Below, piece after piece: positions 18,517 through 26,544 of a stretch of 64,000 nt of DNA. Source of the stretch: Paraoerskovia sediminicola (GTDB lineage: Bacteria > Actinomycetota > Actinomycetes > Actinomycetales > Cellulomonadaceae). The notes under the pieces are model-generated. The model saw only the letters and a list, made by a program, of their open reading frames with translations, had not been told where the DNA came from and made no database searches. Each line of letters begins with the position of its first letter. The first letter of the stretch is position 1. The position numbers and the translations under genes were made by a program. The stretch spans positions 1 through 64,000 of the forward strand of contig NZ_AP027730.1 of assembly GCF_030296575.1 (NCBI RefSeq), written 5' to 3'.

Positions 18517-18752
18517 CTACGCAGCTAGTGCATTGATCTGGTCCGGTCGAAACCCGGACCAGTGGCGCTCCCCGCGACGACGACCGGCGCCTCCATGTAA
18601 CCCAGTCCGCGCACGAGCTCGAGTGCCTGCGCGTCGGTGCTGAGGTCGACGACCTCGTACTTGATCCCCTTCTTGTCGAGCGCCCGGTACGTCGCCGTAC
18701 ACATGACGCACGCCGGCTTCGAGAACACCGTGACCTCGATCTGCTTGTTCAT
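18517..18752 (-). CDS. nrdH: NrdH-type glutaredoxin-like protein (frameshifted in this copy)
   Basis: ATG 18752 (MNKQIEVTVFSKPACVMC) has GGAGAGG just upstream. The redox motif is CVMC at 15-18. KKGIKYEVVDLSTDAQALEL and GYMEAPVVVAG match NrdH/glutaredoxin-like thioredoxin folds. NrdH normally reduces class Ib ribonucleotide reductase, but no nrd genes are nearby, so a different redox role is possible. In this copy one C is missing near 18572, replacing the C-terminus. The second copy reads ERHWSGFRPDQINALAA and is complete at 78 residues. Confidence 0.82.
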
Positions 18753-19189
18753 GAGCCTCTCCAACCGTTTTTCGGACCGCCCCTGCGCGTAGTGCGATGG
18801 CCGATCAGCGCGGGGGCTAGGCACCCGGAGGGCGCGAACATCGTGAGCGACTCGGTTGCCCGAGGTTGAACGAATGTCGAGCGGGCTCAGCGACGAAGGA
18901 GCGCAGCGAGGCAGTCTTTCGGCCTCGGGTCGCAGCGCAGCGGAGTCCGAGTTGCCGGACCCTGCGCCGGCCACAATCGGAGACAGGGGCGGACCGGAAA
19001 CAGATCCAGGCTTTTGCAGCGGTCGCGCGCGCAGCGCGCGACCTCCGGTACTCGCTGACGCTCCGTCGTCGGCGAGCTCAGTCCGCTTCAGATCGCTCGG
19101 AATCTGGCTCATTCTGACCCCTAGAAACTGCAACGCTAGAGCATCATTTTAGCAGAATCGCAACGCTAGCGCTGCTGTAAAATGGCGGA
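18753..19189. promoter_or_regulatory. 437-bp non-coding region with hairpins and a repeat operator
   Basis: Contains the perfect hairpin GGTCGCGCGC-GCA-GCGCGCGACC (19021-19043). Just before the rightward gene at 19190, GCAACGCTAG occurs at 19130-19139 and 19160-19169. An inverted repeat CATTTTAGCAG...CTGCTGTAAAATG at 19145-19184 surrounds the second copy. This looks like an autoregulatory operator. No convincing coding frame. Second copy at 55600-56037. Confidence 0.5.
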
Positions 19190-19429
19190 ATGAGTAGCGC
19201 TTCCGCCGGCCGCGATCCTGGTCCTGGGCCGGGAGATTTCTACGATTCCGCGCGTCTGGCTCGACGCCTGGGGATCACGACGACGTCGCTGCGCAGCGCG
19301 CGGCATCGTTGCGTCCCGTGGCTCCCGCCGCCCGAGGGGACGCTGAATGGCGGCCCCGTGTGGTCGGCGGCTGCGTTGGAGGGCATCGAGGACCGCCGCC
19401 GGCCGCCGGGGCGGCCCCGCAAGTCGTAG
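19190..19429 (+). CDS. Small DNA-binding protein with AT-hook-like tail
   Basis: 79 residues from ATG 19190. FYDSARLARRLGITTTSLRS is a MerR/excisionase-like helix-turn-helix at about residues 17-36. The wing contains PVWSAAALEGIEDRR and the tail PPGRPRKS resembles an AT hook. The direct and inverted repeats immediately upstream are a natural binding site, so autoregulation is likely. It is the only rightward gene in a leftward region and is closed by a hairpin at 19522-19558. Intact in both copies. Confidence 0.65.
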   Translation: MSSASAGRDPGPGPGDFYDSARLARRLGITTTSLRSARHRCVPWLPPPEGTLNGGPVWSAAALEGIEDRRRPPGRPRKS

Positions 19430-19521
19430 GCCGCGGCCCTTCCCGATGCTGGGGTGCGCTTCCCGATCCGTGTGCCTGCCTCGTGAGGCGGGGGTCCGGG
19501 GGTGGCAAACCCCCGGGAAGA

Positions 19522-19558
19522 CCACGCCCGCGGCACGGGCCACGTACCGCGGGCGTGG
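19522..19558. terminator. Hairpin between convergent genes
   Basis: CCACGCCCGCGG / CCGCGGGCGTGG, 12-bp stem, 4 bp before the leftward DUF3560 stop. No T run. Second copy at 56370-56406. Confidence 0.6.
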
Positions 19559-19562
19559 TGGG

Positions 19563-20500
19563 TCAGAGGGTAGCGGGCTTGTGGTCTTGGACCTCGTGCC
19601 AGGGGGCGCGGTCGGTCCAGCTGTACTCGGTCTCGACGCTCACGCTCTTCTGGTTCGCGCGGGCGACACGGTGCCAGGAGCCGCGGATCTTGACGGCGTC
19701 ACCCTTGCGGACGTTCGCGGGACTGTAGTTGGTGGCGTGTCCGGTGGCCTGCTGCTCGGCGCGGATCTGTACCCAGTAGGCGTGCTGGTCGCGCTTCTGG
19801 TCGATGCGGGGCGCGAGGCGGGCGCGGCGCGCTTCCTTCTCGTCGTCGGTCGCTGGCCGGTAGCCGGTCTCGCGGTCGTAGGTGTCGGCGACGACCTGAC
19901 GCTCGAGGCGGCGAATGTCGGCCGCTAGGGCTTTGATCCGGTTGGCGACGGTGACGGGGTTGTGTCGGGCGCCGGTCGTGTGGGTGGCGGCTGCTGCGCG
20001 GCGGGCGTACTCTTCGGCATCGTCGCCGGCTCGGACGGCGGCACCGATCGAGCGGTGCGCGCGCTCGACGTCGCGGCGGTGTCGCGCTCCTGAGTGGTGG
20101 TCGAGCTTGATCGGTTCACCGCCGGGTGGGAGCCGTTCGACGTCGGCCGTGTGGCGGGTCCAGGCTGCCTCGGCGGCGGCGTGCTTCTTGTCGGCCTTGG
20201 CGGCGAGTGCGTCGACGCGGCCAGCTTGACGGCTGACCCGGTCCGCTTCGACGGTGGCCGTCTCGCGGGGGCGTCGTCGATCTGGACGGTGACCTCGTGG
20301 CCGGCGGCGCGCAGGTCGCCGGCGGTGGTCTCGATCTGTCGGGACTTGGCGAACTGGTCGCGGCTGTTCGGGATGTACCAGGCTCCGATGCTGCGTCCCC
20401 ACCTCCAGCGGTTCGTCTTGAGGATCGCGCCGGTTCCGTCGCCTCGGGCGGTTCCGTCGATGAGGGTTCCGGCTTTGTGGGTGTGGGTGATGGTGAGCAT
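19563..20500 (-). CDS. DUF3560 domain protein (frameshift shared by both copies)
   Basis: ATG 20500 (MLTITHTHKAGTLIDGTARG) is preceded by GAGGAA. The first frame runs to VTVQIDDAP near 20270, where a C run is one base short. The second frame resumes at RETATVEADRVSRQAGRVDA and ends at 19563, giving about 312 residues. WGRSIGAWYIPNSRDQ and ERLPPGGEPIKLDHHSGARHRRD are the DUF3560 signatures, in a protein otherwise made of long helices. The C-terminal part has a small beta domain (VRKGDAVKIRGSWHRVAR). Function unknown; the family is frequent on actinobacterial plasmids and phages. Confidence 0.78.
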
Positions 20501-20523
20501 TTGGGGTTCCTCCGCGTGTGGAT

Positions 20524-20547
20524 GGGGCGGGCCCTTGGGCCCGCCCC
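20524..20547. terminator. GC-rich hairpin between DUF3560 and the upstream leftward gene
   Basis: GGGGCGGGCCC-TT-GGGCCCGCCCC, 11-bp perfect stem, 8 bp after the leftward stop at 20556. Second copy at 57372-57395. Confidence 0.65.
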
Positions 20548-20555
20548 GGGTCGGG

Positions 20556-20843
20556 TCAGAACTGCGGGAACTCGTGGCTGAGCACGGCGTCCGCGTAGGC
20601 GATGGGGTCTTGGCCGGCCTCATAGGCGCCGTACCAGTCGCGGTCTGCCAGCGATTCGTGGCCGACGAAGGCGCGGTGCTTGAGTCGCAGGTCCAGGAGT
20701 CCGAGCCACAGGGCATAGCTCTCGAGCCCGTCGGCGAGCTCGTCGACGTAGTGCGCCTGGAACTGCGGAAGGCGCTTGGCGCACTTGTCGCGCAGGATCG
20801 CGCGGCGCTCGGCGGGCATGGCGTCCGGGTGGGAGTCGATCAC
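20556..20843 (-). CDS. Small protein coupled to the zinc-ribbon-like gene, unknown function
   Basis: 95 residues from GTG 20843, overlapping the preceding stop (GTGA). Sequence: IDSHPDAMPAERRAILRDKC, then FQAHYVDELADGLESYALWL and ending YADAVLSHEFPQF. All-helical with no recognised family. Because it is translationally coupled to the upstream gene, it shares that gene's repeated 470-bp leader. Intact in both copies. Confidence 0.6.
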   Translation of the reverse strand: MIDSHPDAMPAERRAILRDKCAKRLPQFQAHYVDELADGLESYALWLGLLDLRLKHRAFVGHESLADRDWYGAYEAGQDPIAYADAVLSHEFPQF

Positions 20844-21025
20844 GCGAACATCACCTCCCAGCACTTGGGGTGCGTACCGGAGATCAGCAGTTCGCGGACG
20901 TTGGGAGAGACGTCGGGGATCACGTCCTGGATCGGTTTTCCGGCCGCGAGGACTGCGGTCTGCTCGGGCTTGAGCGCTACGGCGCTCGTCTTGCCGCAGT
21001 GCATGCATGCGCGCGTGGTGAACAT
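20840..21025 (-). CDS. 61-residue zinc-ribbon-like protein behind leader copy A
   Basis: ATG 21025 (MFTTRACMHCGKTSAVALKP). CMHC at 8-11 and a later HPKC (CWEVMF region) could bind one zinc; otherwise unknown. The start codon follows the leader element's CGAAAGGTCACC, so both ribosome site and upstream region are shared with the genes at 22973 and 26719. First gene of a two-gene unit with 20556-20843. Intact in both copies. Confidence 0.65.
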   Translation of the reverse strand: MFTTRACMHCGKTSAVALKPEQTAVLAAGKPIQDVIPDVSPNVRELLISGTHPKCWEVMFA

Positions 21026-21493
21026 GGTGACCTTTCGTGCCGGAGCCGGGTGATCGGGTGGCCCCCGACCTTTTTCGCCCTCTCCGGACGCCGTAATCCA
21101 CGCCCGCGATGAAGGACCGGAACACAACCCGTGGTCCGGCCGGCGAAAGGGGCTCGTCGCGCGAAATAAGGGAGCGCAGCGACCGCGTGCGACGAGTTCC
21201 GCACGACGGCCGGCGCCGCAGGCGAACGGGTTGTGAGTAGGTCCGCGCGGGTGAGGATGGAGCGACCGGAGAGGAAGAAAGACCAAACAGCTCAGGGCCG
21301 CGCAGCGGCCACGCTCAGGACCGCGCAGCGGTCCCAAGGGGTGCGGGGTCTTCCCCGCCCCGGCGCAGCCGGCCAGCAGTCCACGCCTTCGCCTACCGCA
21401 CGCCAGACCGGCCGCAGCTGAAGCAGGCACCGCCCCTGCTTCTCGGGCGGTTCCTGCATAACCACCCAACCCCGGCAGCCGCGACCCCGCGTA
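21026..21493 (-). repeat. Leader element, copy A (468 bp)
   Basis: First of three near-identical elements. Read on the minus strand it ends in CACGAAAGGTCACC directly before ATG 21025. It contains two GCA-loop hairpins, GGCCGC-GCA-GCGGCC (21296-21310) and GGACCGC-GCA-GCGGTCC (21318-21334). It differs from copies B and C at CCTGCATAACC and by a shorter run of bases before the ATG. No conserved coding frame. Second unit copy at 57874-58341. Confidence 0.9.
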
Positions 21494-21916
21494 GATGCTC
21501 GGGTTCCAGCGGCGGATCTGCTCCTGGTCGACGAGAGCCGCGTGAGCACGGTGCGACAATCTGGGACCTCTCGCGCGGCCGGTGACCTCGTCGGAGAGCG
21601 GCGGAAACCTGCGAGTCTCGCCCCCTCCCTTGAGCGCGACAACGCACGACGGAGGGTCGCTCCCATGACGAACTGCGCGTCGGCCTCACTTACGCCGGTG
21701 TGGCGTGTGTGACGTGCTGGATAGGATCGTTTATGGCACGGCATCGAGGAATGCGCGTTCTGCGCGGACTTCCTGCCTGCCGACACGAAAAGGGCCACCG
21801 CGGTTGCACGCGATGGCCCTCCGACCGAGAAGTACCGAGCAGAAATGCCTGGCTGGTTCATCTGGTATGTCTTTGGCGAGACCATCCCATGATGACACAG
21901 CGCGGGCCTTTCAGAG
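21494..21916. other. Mostly non-coding stretch with a minus-strand terminator and a coding remnant
   Basis: Holds a hairpin GGGCCATCGCG...CGCGGTGGCCC followed by TTTT on the minus strand (21787-21821). The plus frame 21740-21892 reads ECAFCADFLPADTKRATAVA with a CxxC, then GWFIWYVFGETIP-stop, but it has no start codon after an upstream TAG. It could be a gene remnant or a frameshifted small gene. Nothing else convincing. Confidence 0.35.
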
Positions 21917-22090
21917 ATGAGCAAAGTGCCCAAACATCCGAAGAAACCGAAGCGTGTCGTCCAGTTCGACCTCACTACCTCCCCTGTCCTGGGGGTTCTG
22001 ACCCTCGCTCTCCTGAGCGGGTACGGCACCCCAGCAATGGAGCCTCCGAGCTGCGTCCCACCGGTGGCGGAGCTGCTCGCGCTCGAGTGA
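21917..22090 (+). CDS. 57-residue peptide with basic N-terminus and hydrophobic core
   Basis: ATG 21917: MSKVPKHPKKPKRVVQFDLT, then a hydrophobic VLGVLTLALLSG segment and an acidic tail ending AELLALE. It looks like a small membrane peptide with six lysines among its first 13 residues. No strong ribosome site is seen. It is one of few rightward frames in this region. Present unchanged in the second unit. Confidence 0.35.
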   Translation: MSKVPKHPKKPKRVVQFDLTTSPVLGVLTLALLSGYGTPAMEPPSCVPPVAELLALE

Positions 22091-22190
22091 GTATCAGCTG
22101 AGGCGCGGTGGGGGTGGCGAGCCCTCACCGCGCCGGCCACGGCCGGCGCGACGCTGCGCGGTGGTGTGGGCAGTCCCCGTGCCAGGGCGC

Positions 22191-22229
22191 CGGTCAAGCG
22201 GTTCCCACGCCGGTCAAGCGGTTCCCACC
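22191..22229. repeat. 20-bp tandem duplication at the end of a gene
   Basis: GCCGGTCAAGCGGTTCCCAC occurs twice in direct succession. The right-hand unit encodes the last residues and stop of the leftward membrane protein and the left-hand unit lies just after it. Same in the second unit (59039-59077). Confidence 0.8.
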
Positions 22230-22801
22230 ATGACGAGCGATCCAGGGTGGAGCGGGACGAAACCGTAGCGTTTATAGACGTCGAGGTGCCTGTCTGAGGC
22301 GGCAACGGCGGCGATGGTGGAGCCAGCGGGAACCGTTGCGCGCGCGTAGTCCGCAACGAGGCCGAGGCCGAGGCATCGTCGAGAGCTGGCGACGGTGTCG
22401 ATCCTGTAGCTGCCGCGGGGAACCTTGCGGATCGTCCGCAAGGATCGCCCGGTCAGGAGCGATCCGATCCAACTGATCGCGGGCACGAAAAACAGTGCGG
22501 CGATCACCAGGCCTGTCGCGAGGAACCAGGCCGGCGGGAGTAGCAGCGCGGCCGCGATGAGGCCGGCGATCGCCACCGCGGCTACGAGAAGGAACGCGCC
22601 GGCGAACCGCAGCGCGTGCTTGATGTTGTGCCCCGGAGGTCTTATCGCGCCGGTCACGGTGCGCCCGTCGTGGCGTAGTTCGCTGTCGGTGGAGACGATC
22701 AGGAGCCACATCGGCAAGGTCAGTGCTGCGACGCGACCGCTGAAGCGGCGTGCAAGGAGCCAGGCGACGGGCAGCGTATCGGCTGGTCCGATCGGTTGCA
22801 T
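22214..22801 (-). CDS. Membrane protein with GNAT-like C-terminal segment
   Basis: 195 residues from ATG 22801 (MQPIGPADTLPVAWLLARRF) with GGAGG eight bases upstream. Two strongly hydrophobic helices at about 67-88 and 91-112 are followed by RSLRTIRKVPRGSYRIDTVA and a tail containing AASDRHLDVYKRYGFVPLHP. The last piece resembles the final strand-helix of GNAT acetyltransferases (YxRxGF). The acetyl-CoA binding Q/RxxGxG/A loop is not clear (RRCLGLGLVADYAR is the nearest), so activity is uncertain. Intact in both copies. Confidence 0.6.
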   Translation of the reverse strand: MQPIGPADTLPVAWLLARRFSGRVAALTLPMWLLIVSTDSELRHDGRTVTGAIRPPGHNIKHALRFAGAFLLVAAVAIAGLIAAALLLPPAWFLATGLVIAALFFVPAISWIGSLLTGRSLRTIRKVPRGSYRIDTVASSRRCLGLGLVADYARATVPAGSTIAAVAASDRHLDVYKRYGFVPLHPGSLVMVGTA

Positions 22802-22854
22802 GGGTGACCTCCGTGGGTGGTGCTGATCGTAGGGCGAGCTGGTGACGTTGTGAG

Positions 22855-22963
22855 GCGGGGGTGTGGGGGCGGCAAGCCCCCACCGCGTCGGCCGCGGCCC
22901 TCGATGGGCCGCGGCCGGCGCACGGTTGCGGTGGTGCGGGGCCGGTGGTCCCGGCCCCGCACC
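22855..22963. terminator. Terminator module between DUF4192 and membrane-protein genes
   Basis: Two perfect hairpins: GGTGCGGGGCCGG / CCGGCCCCGCACC (22933-22963), 10 bp after the DUF4192 stop, and GGCCGCGGCCC / GGGCCGCGGCC (22890-22916). GGCGGGGGTGTGGGGGCGGC precedes them. The same module occurs at 26600-26713. Copies of the unit differ here by a lost C and an extra GC. Confidence 0.7.
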
Positions 22964-22972
22964 GTTCTTCGT

Positions 22973-23998
22973 CTACCGCTCGCGGATCACCCAACCCGGC
23001 GGCATTCCGGTCGCGATGGCGCCGGAGAGCAGTTGTGCGAGCCGGTAGGGCTCGCTGGCCTGGGCGCGGGTGAGGGCTTCGCGGGCGGTGGCCGAGTTCC
23101 CGTGCCACCACTCGATGAGTGCCCAGAGGGTCCACGCTGCGGCGCTCTGGTGGCTGTCCGCGTGGGCGATCACCTGGGTGAGCAGGTCGCGCATCTTGTC
23201 GGCCTCGTCGCCGGGGCGCACACCTTCCGCGCCGTCGATGATGGCGCGCATCGCCGCGCCGACTCCGGGGGCGTCGCCGCCGGTGTTCGCGAGGGTCTGA
23301 GCGATGACGTCTTCGGGGGTTCCGGGGACCATCGCGACGATCAGGGCGTCCCTGGTTGGGACGTCGGTGAGGGCTTCGGCGAGCGTGCCGTAGGTCTCGG
23401 GGCCGCTGGTGACTCCGGTGAGGGCGAGGGTCCAGACCGCGTATCCGAACGTGGGGGCGTCGGTGCCGGTGCCGACGTCGGTGCGGAACGTCTCGCCTGC
23501 CTGGCGGGCGGCGGCGTGGGCGCCTGCGTCGGCGGGCGTGGGCAGGAGGTCCGCGAGGCTGTCGCGCACGACGTGGCCGGTTGCGACGGCTTCGGCGGCG
23601 ACCTGGGTTCCCTTGAAGTCCTCGACGGGCTCCGGCTTGGCGGTGGGGTCGTACAGGTCGCGGTAGTCGGTGCTGGTGACCTGCCACGCCTCGCGGACGT
23701 CCAGGCCGTAGCCACCGAATGCCTTGGCGGTGCGGTCGATGGCCGCGTGCGCGCGGTCGGTGTCCTCGGTGTAGATGGCGGCGAGGACGGTCGTGGGGTG
23801 GTCGCTGTTGACCTGCTGGGCCAGGGTCTCGGCGTGAACCTCGGTCACGTCGTCGAGGTCCATGCGGGCCACGACACCGATACGGCGGTCGCCACGGACC
23901 GCGACAACGACGAGGCTCTCGGTCGGGGTGTAGCCGAGACGGATCGGGAGGTACGCGAGGATCTCACGGGTCCCGCTGACAATGATGGGCTGGGTCAT
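22973..23998 (-). CDS. DUF4192 domain protein behind leader copy B
   Basis: 341 residues from ATG 23998. IIVSGTREILAYLPIRLGYT, ESLVVVAVRGDRRIGVVARM and the C-terminal AHADSHQSAAAWTLWALIEW identify DUF4192, a family widespread in actinobacteria and their plasmids, with no established biochemical role. The start follows the leader element's GAAAGGTCACCCACC. It is single-gene, closed by a strong hairpin. Intact in both copies. The shared leader with a ParB-like and a zinc-ribbon-like gene suggests co-regulation. Confidence 0.85.
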   Translation of the reverse strand: MTQPIIVSGTREILAYLPIRLGYTPTESLVVVAVRGDRRIGVVARMDLDDVTEVHAETLAQQVNSDHPTTVLAAIYTEDTDRAHAAIDRTAKAFGGYGLDVREAWQVTSTDYRDLYDPTAKPEPVEDFKGTQVAAEAVATGHVVRDSLADLLPTPADAGAHAAARQAGETFRTDVGTGTDAPTFGYAVWTLALTGVTSGPETYGTLAEALTDVPTRDALIVAMVPGTPEDVIAQTLANTGGDAPGVGAAMRAIIDGAEGVRPGDEADKMRDLLTQVIAHADSHQSAAAWTLWALIEWWHGNSATAREALTRAQASEPYRLAQLLSGAIATGMPPGWVIRER

Positions 23999-24001
23999 GG
24001 T

Positions 24002-24472
24002 GGGTGACCTTTCGTGCCGGAGCCGGGTGATCGGGTGGCCCCCGACCTTTTTCGCCCTCTCCGGACGCCGTAATCCACGCCCGCGATGAAGGACCGGAAC
24101 ACAACCCGTGGTCCGGCCGGCGAAAGGGGCTCGTCGCGCGAAATAAGGGAGCGCAGCGACCGCGTGCGACGAGTTCCGCACGACGGCCGGCGCCGCAGGC
24201 GAACGGGTTGTGAGTAGGTCCGCGCGGGTGAGGATGGAGCGACCGGAGAGGAAGAAAGACCAAACAGCTCAGGGCCGCGCAGCGGCCACGCTCAGGACCG
24301 CGCAGCGGTCCCAAGGGGTGCGGGGTCTTCCCCGCCCCGGCGCAGCCGGCCAGCAGTCCACGCCTTCGCCTACCGCACGCCAGACCGGCCGCAGCTGAAG
24401 CAGGCACCGCCCCTGCTTCTCGGGCGGTTCCTGCGTAACCACCCAACCCCGGCAGCCGCGACCCCGCGTAAA
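24002..24472 (-). repeat. Leader element, copy B (471 bp)
   Basis: Near-identical to copies A and C; ends at the ribosome site of the DUF4192 gene. Its far end abuts a short gap before the rightward pentapeptide gene. The T run near 24050 has five Ts here and six in the second unit, and a G run near 24272 also differs, so minus-strand frames through it are not stable. Second unit at 60851-61321. Confidence 0.9.
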
Positions 24473-24524
24473 TCACCCTGCCGGCTCGTCGGGTCCGACA
24501 CCCGGACACCGCTACGGTCGTCGC

Positions 24525-25565
24525 GTGGACTTCTCGGGGTGGCTCGCTGTCGGTGTCGCTCTTACCTTCGCGGTCGCCGTCTTGACGCAGCCGCGTCGTT
24601 CATGGGCTTGGTTGCGGGCACATCTGCGGCTGGTACTTGTGGTCATCGGGTTGGTGGGTCTTCTGGTTATCGCGATTACCTGGCTTCCGGAAGTGCTGGC
24701 TTCGCCGCTCGATGATCCGGTGGCTCAGGCGGAGGAACTGCGCGAGGAGCGGCGCACGGTTCTCGCGGGGGTTGCCGCACTTGGTGCAGCGATCGGGCTC
24801 TTTTACACGCATCAGCGCCATCGGCTGGAGCGTGCGTCGAACGAGCTGGAGCGGGACGCGAACCGCACCGACCGGTACACGAAGGCTGTCGAGCAGCTCG
24901 GACACGAGAGCATCCACATCCGCCTAGGTGGCGTGTACGCGCTGGAGCGGGTGATGCAGGACTCCCCGAAGGACGCTCAGACCGTGATGGATGTTCTCTG
25001 CGCATTCGTCCGTGAAAGCGCAAATACTCCTGCCCCTGACGGACAAGAAGACGGACCTCTACCGGGTAAGGCGCCAGCGACGGACCTCCAAGCTGCCCTC
25101 ACAGTTATTGGCCGAAGCCCAAGCGAGATAAGCAAGAACCTGGCTCACGCGCAGCTCTCCGGCGCGGACCTATCCCTCGCGGATCTGTCCCGCGCGTACA
25201 TGGTCGGCACGGATCTGACCGGGGCGTACATGACCGGCGCGGATCTGACCGGCGCGATCCTGGTCTTCGCGAAATTGATCGACGCAAGCATGCCCAGCGC
25301 GGACCTGACCGACGCGAACCTGACCGGCGCGAACCTGACCGACGCGAGCCTGGTCAACGCGGACCTGACTCGCGCGAACCTTCGCGGCGCGAACCTTCGC
25401 CGCGCGGACCTTCGCGGCGCGGATCTGACCGACGCGAACCTGACCTCCACGGGCCCAAGTCCAAAGGGGCTTTCCAGCTCTATCTGGAACGCCCACGGTC
25501 CGCACAAGACCATCTGGCCGGAGGGCTTCACCCCAGACCACCCGCCCGAGGACGACCTCGCTTAG
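24525..25565 (+). CDS. Membrane-anchored pentapeptide repeat protein
   Basis: 346 residues from GTG 24525; no ribosome site is visible, so the mRNA may be leaderless. Hydrophobic segments at about 6-22, 36-54 and 79-94 are followed by a helical linker (RYTKAVEQLGHESIHIRLGG). A right-handed helix of pentapeptide repeats (A-D/N-L-T/S-G/D) then runs from about residue 205 to 305. The DNA shows a clear 15-bp period from 25155 to 25450. The VEQLG...RLGGVYALERV segment is typical of actinobacterial pentapeptide proteins. Cellular role unknown; some members mimic DNA or bind membranes. Intact in both copies. Confidence 0.88.
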   Translation: MDFSGWLAVGVALTFAVAVLTQPRRSWAWLRAHLRLVLVVIGLVGLLVIAITWLPEVLASPLDDPVAQAEELREERRTVLAGVAALGAAIGLFYTHQRHRLERASNELERDANRTDRYTKAVEQLGHESIHIRLGGVYALERVMQDSPKDAQTVMDVLCAFVRESANTPAPDGQEDGPLPGKAPATDLQAALTVIGRSPSEISKNLAHAQLSGADLSLADLSRAYMVGTDLTGAYMTGADLTGAILVFAKLIDASMPSADLTDANLTGANLTDASLVNADLTRANLRGANLRRADLRGADLTDANLTSTGPSPKGLSSSIWNAHGPHKTIWPEGFTPDHPPEDDLA

Positions 25566-25858
25566 CGGGTCGCGGGGATCCAGCGGCGGACGTCGCTGGC
25601 GCGGAGCCACACGACGACTTCGCGGCGGACGTCGTTCTCGTCAGGGGTCCACAGGACCATGACGTGGGTGGGTGTCCATCGGATCGCGCGGGCTGGGACC
25701 CAGCGGGGACCGCTGGGCCAGACGAAGCGGGCCAGGACGGGGATGCGTCCTTGCGGGCGCCCCGGCACATGCTGAGGTTGGTCCGCGTTCAGCGGTCGTG
25801 TCGGGTCGGGTGGGGTTGACGCGACGGCGGGGTGCTTCGCCCCTCGAGGATCTGCCAT
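25562..25858 (-). CDS. 98-residue protein in the SOS-boxed unit
   Basis: ATG 25858 overlaps the stop of the upstream gene (TGATG), so the two are coupled. A disordered Pro-rich start is followed by a small beta-rich domain: FVWPSGPRWVPARAIRWTPT, MVLWTPDENDVRREVVVWLR and DVRRWIPATR. No family recognised. Its position suggests a DNA-damage-inducible accessory protein to the ImuA-like product. Ends convergently, overlapping the pentapeptide gene by 4 bp. Intact in both copies. Confidence 0.6.
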   Translation of the reverse strand: MADPRGAKHPAVASTPPDPTRPLNADQPQHVPGRPQGRIPVLARFVWPSGPRWVPARAIRWTPTHVMVLWTPDENDVRREVVVWLRASDVRRWIPATR

Positions 25859-26544
25859 CAGCTGACCAGCCGCAGGCGTGCGGGTGCGGCGCTGATTTCG
25901 CGGACGCAGTCGCCGGCCGCGGGCAGGGCGACCTCGAATCGCGCGGGTCGCGCAGCGGCGCCGCGTCCGGTGCGCTCGACGGTGAGCGTCGCAGCCCTGA
26001 GGTGGCCGTGGCCGTCGTCTGTGCCGTGCCATGCGCGGGCTGTGGTCTCGAGGACGTGCGCGGCGCCGGGCCATGCGGTTGTGGCCCAGATCGTGGCGCT
26101 GGTGTCGCGGGCTCGGGCGCTCAGTCGCCGCTTGTCGGCGTCGGTCAGGGCGATGCCGTCGCCGAGCACGACCTGCTCGAAGCCGTCGAGCATCGCGGCG
26201 GCGATCTGCGGTTGGCTGTGGGCGACGACGGGGACGTATGCGGTGCGGTCGAGGTCTATGCCGGCTTCGTGGGCAGCGACCCAGCCGAGGTCGGCGCAGC
26301 CGGCGACGGCGATCGATCCCCTGCCTTGGTGGGCGGCAAGCAGCGCCAGCAGCAGCGTCGTCGATGCGGCCACGACGTGGGCGTTGCCGGCGGGCGAGCT
26401 GGTGAGCAGTGAGCTGATCGGTTCCGGGTCGTCCGTGTCGAACGCGGCCGGTGCCGCTCGGCGCACGCCGAGTTTCGTCTCCGCGTGCGCGAGCGCGGCT
26501 CGTGCGGTCGCAAGGTCTACCGCGGCCACGCCGACACCACGCAA
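25858..26544 (-). CDS. ImuA/RecA-fold-like protein under a LexA box
   Basis: 228 residues if it starts at TTG 26544; GTG 26529 (AAVDLATARAALAHAETKLG) is an alternative. SIAVAGCADLGWVAAHEAGI, DLDRTAYVPV and AAAMLDGFEQVVLGDGIAL resemble the RecA-like core of actinobacterial ImuA'-type mutasome proteins. No Walker A is visible. A perfect SOS palindrome directly precedes it with TAGAAT beyond, so it should be LexA-regulated. imuB and dnaE2 are not in the window, so it may support host translesion polymerases or do something else. Intact in both copies. Confidence 0.6.
   Translation of the reverse strand: MRGVGVAAVDLATARAALAHAETKLGVRRAAPAAFDTDDPEPISSLLTSSPAGNAHVVAASTTLLLALLAAHQGRGSIAVAGCADLGWVAAHEAGIDLDRTAYVPVVAHSQPQIAAAMLDGFEQVVLGDGIALTDADKRRLSARARDTSATIWATTAWPGAAHVLETTARAWHGTDDGHGHLRAATLTVERTGRGAAARPARFEVALPAAGDCVREISAAPARLRLVS

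Noticed and set aside
21740..21892. Small plus-strand CxxC protein
   Set aside because: Sequence looks coding but lacks any start codon after an in-frame TAG, so it is noted only as a possible remnant.
21292..22356. Long minus-strand frame of 354 codons
   Set aside because: It crosses a leader element, a terminator hairpin and a gene end. Its composition is Arg/Ser/Pro-rich with no recognisable motif.
24002..24500. Upstream in-frame extensions of the DUF4192 and ParB-like genes through the leader element
   Set aside because: T-run length changes between copies move the frame, the element sits before unrelated proteins, and a good ribosome site lies at the downstream ATG.
25155..25450. 15-bp periodic DNA repeat as an iteron array
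   Set aside because: The period is explained by the pentapeptide repeats of the encoded protein.
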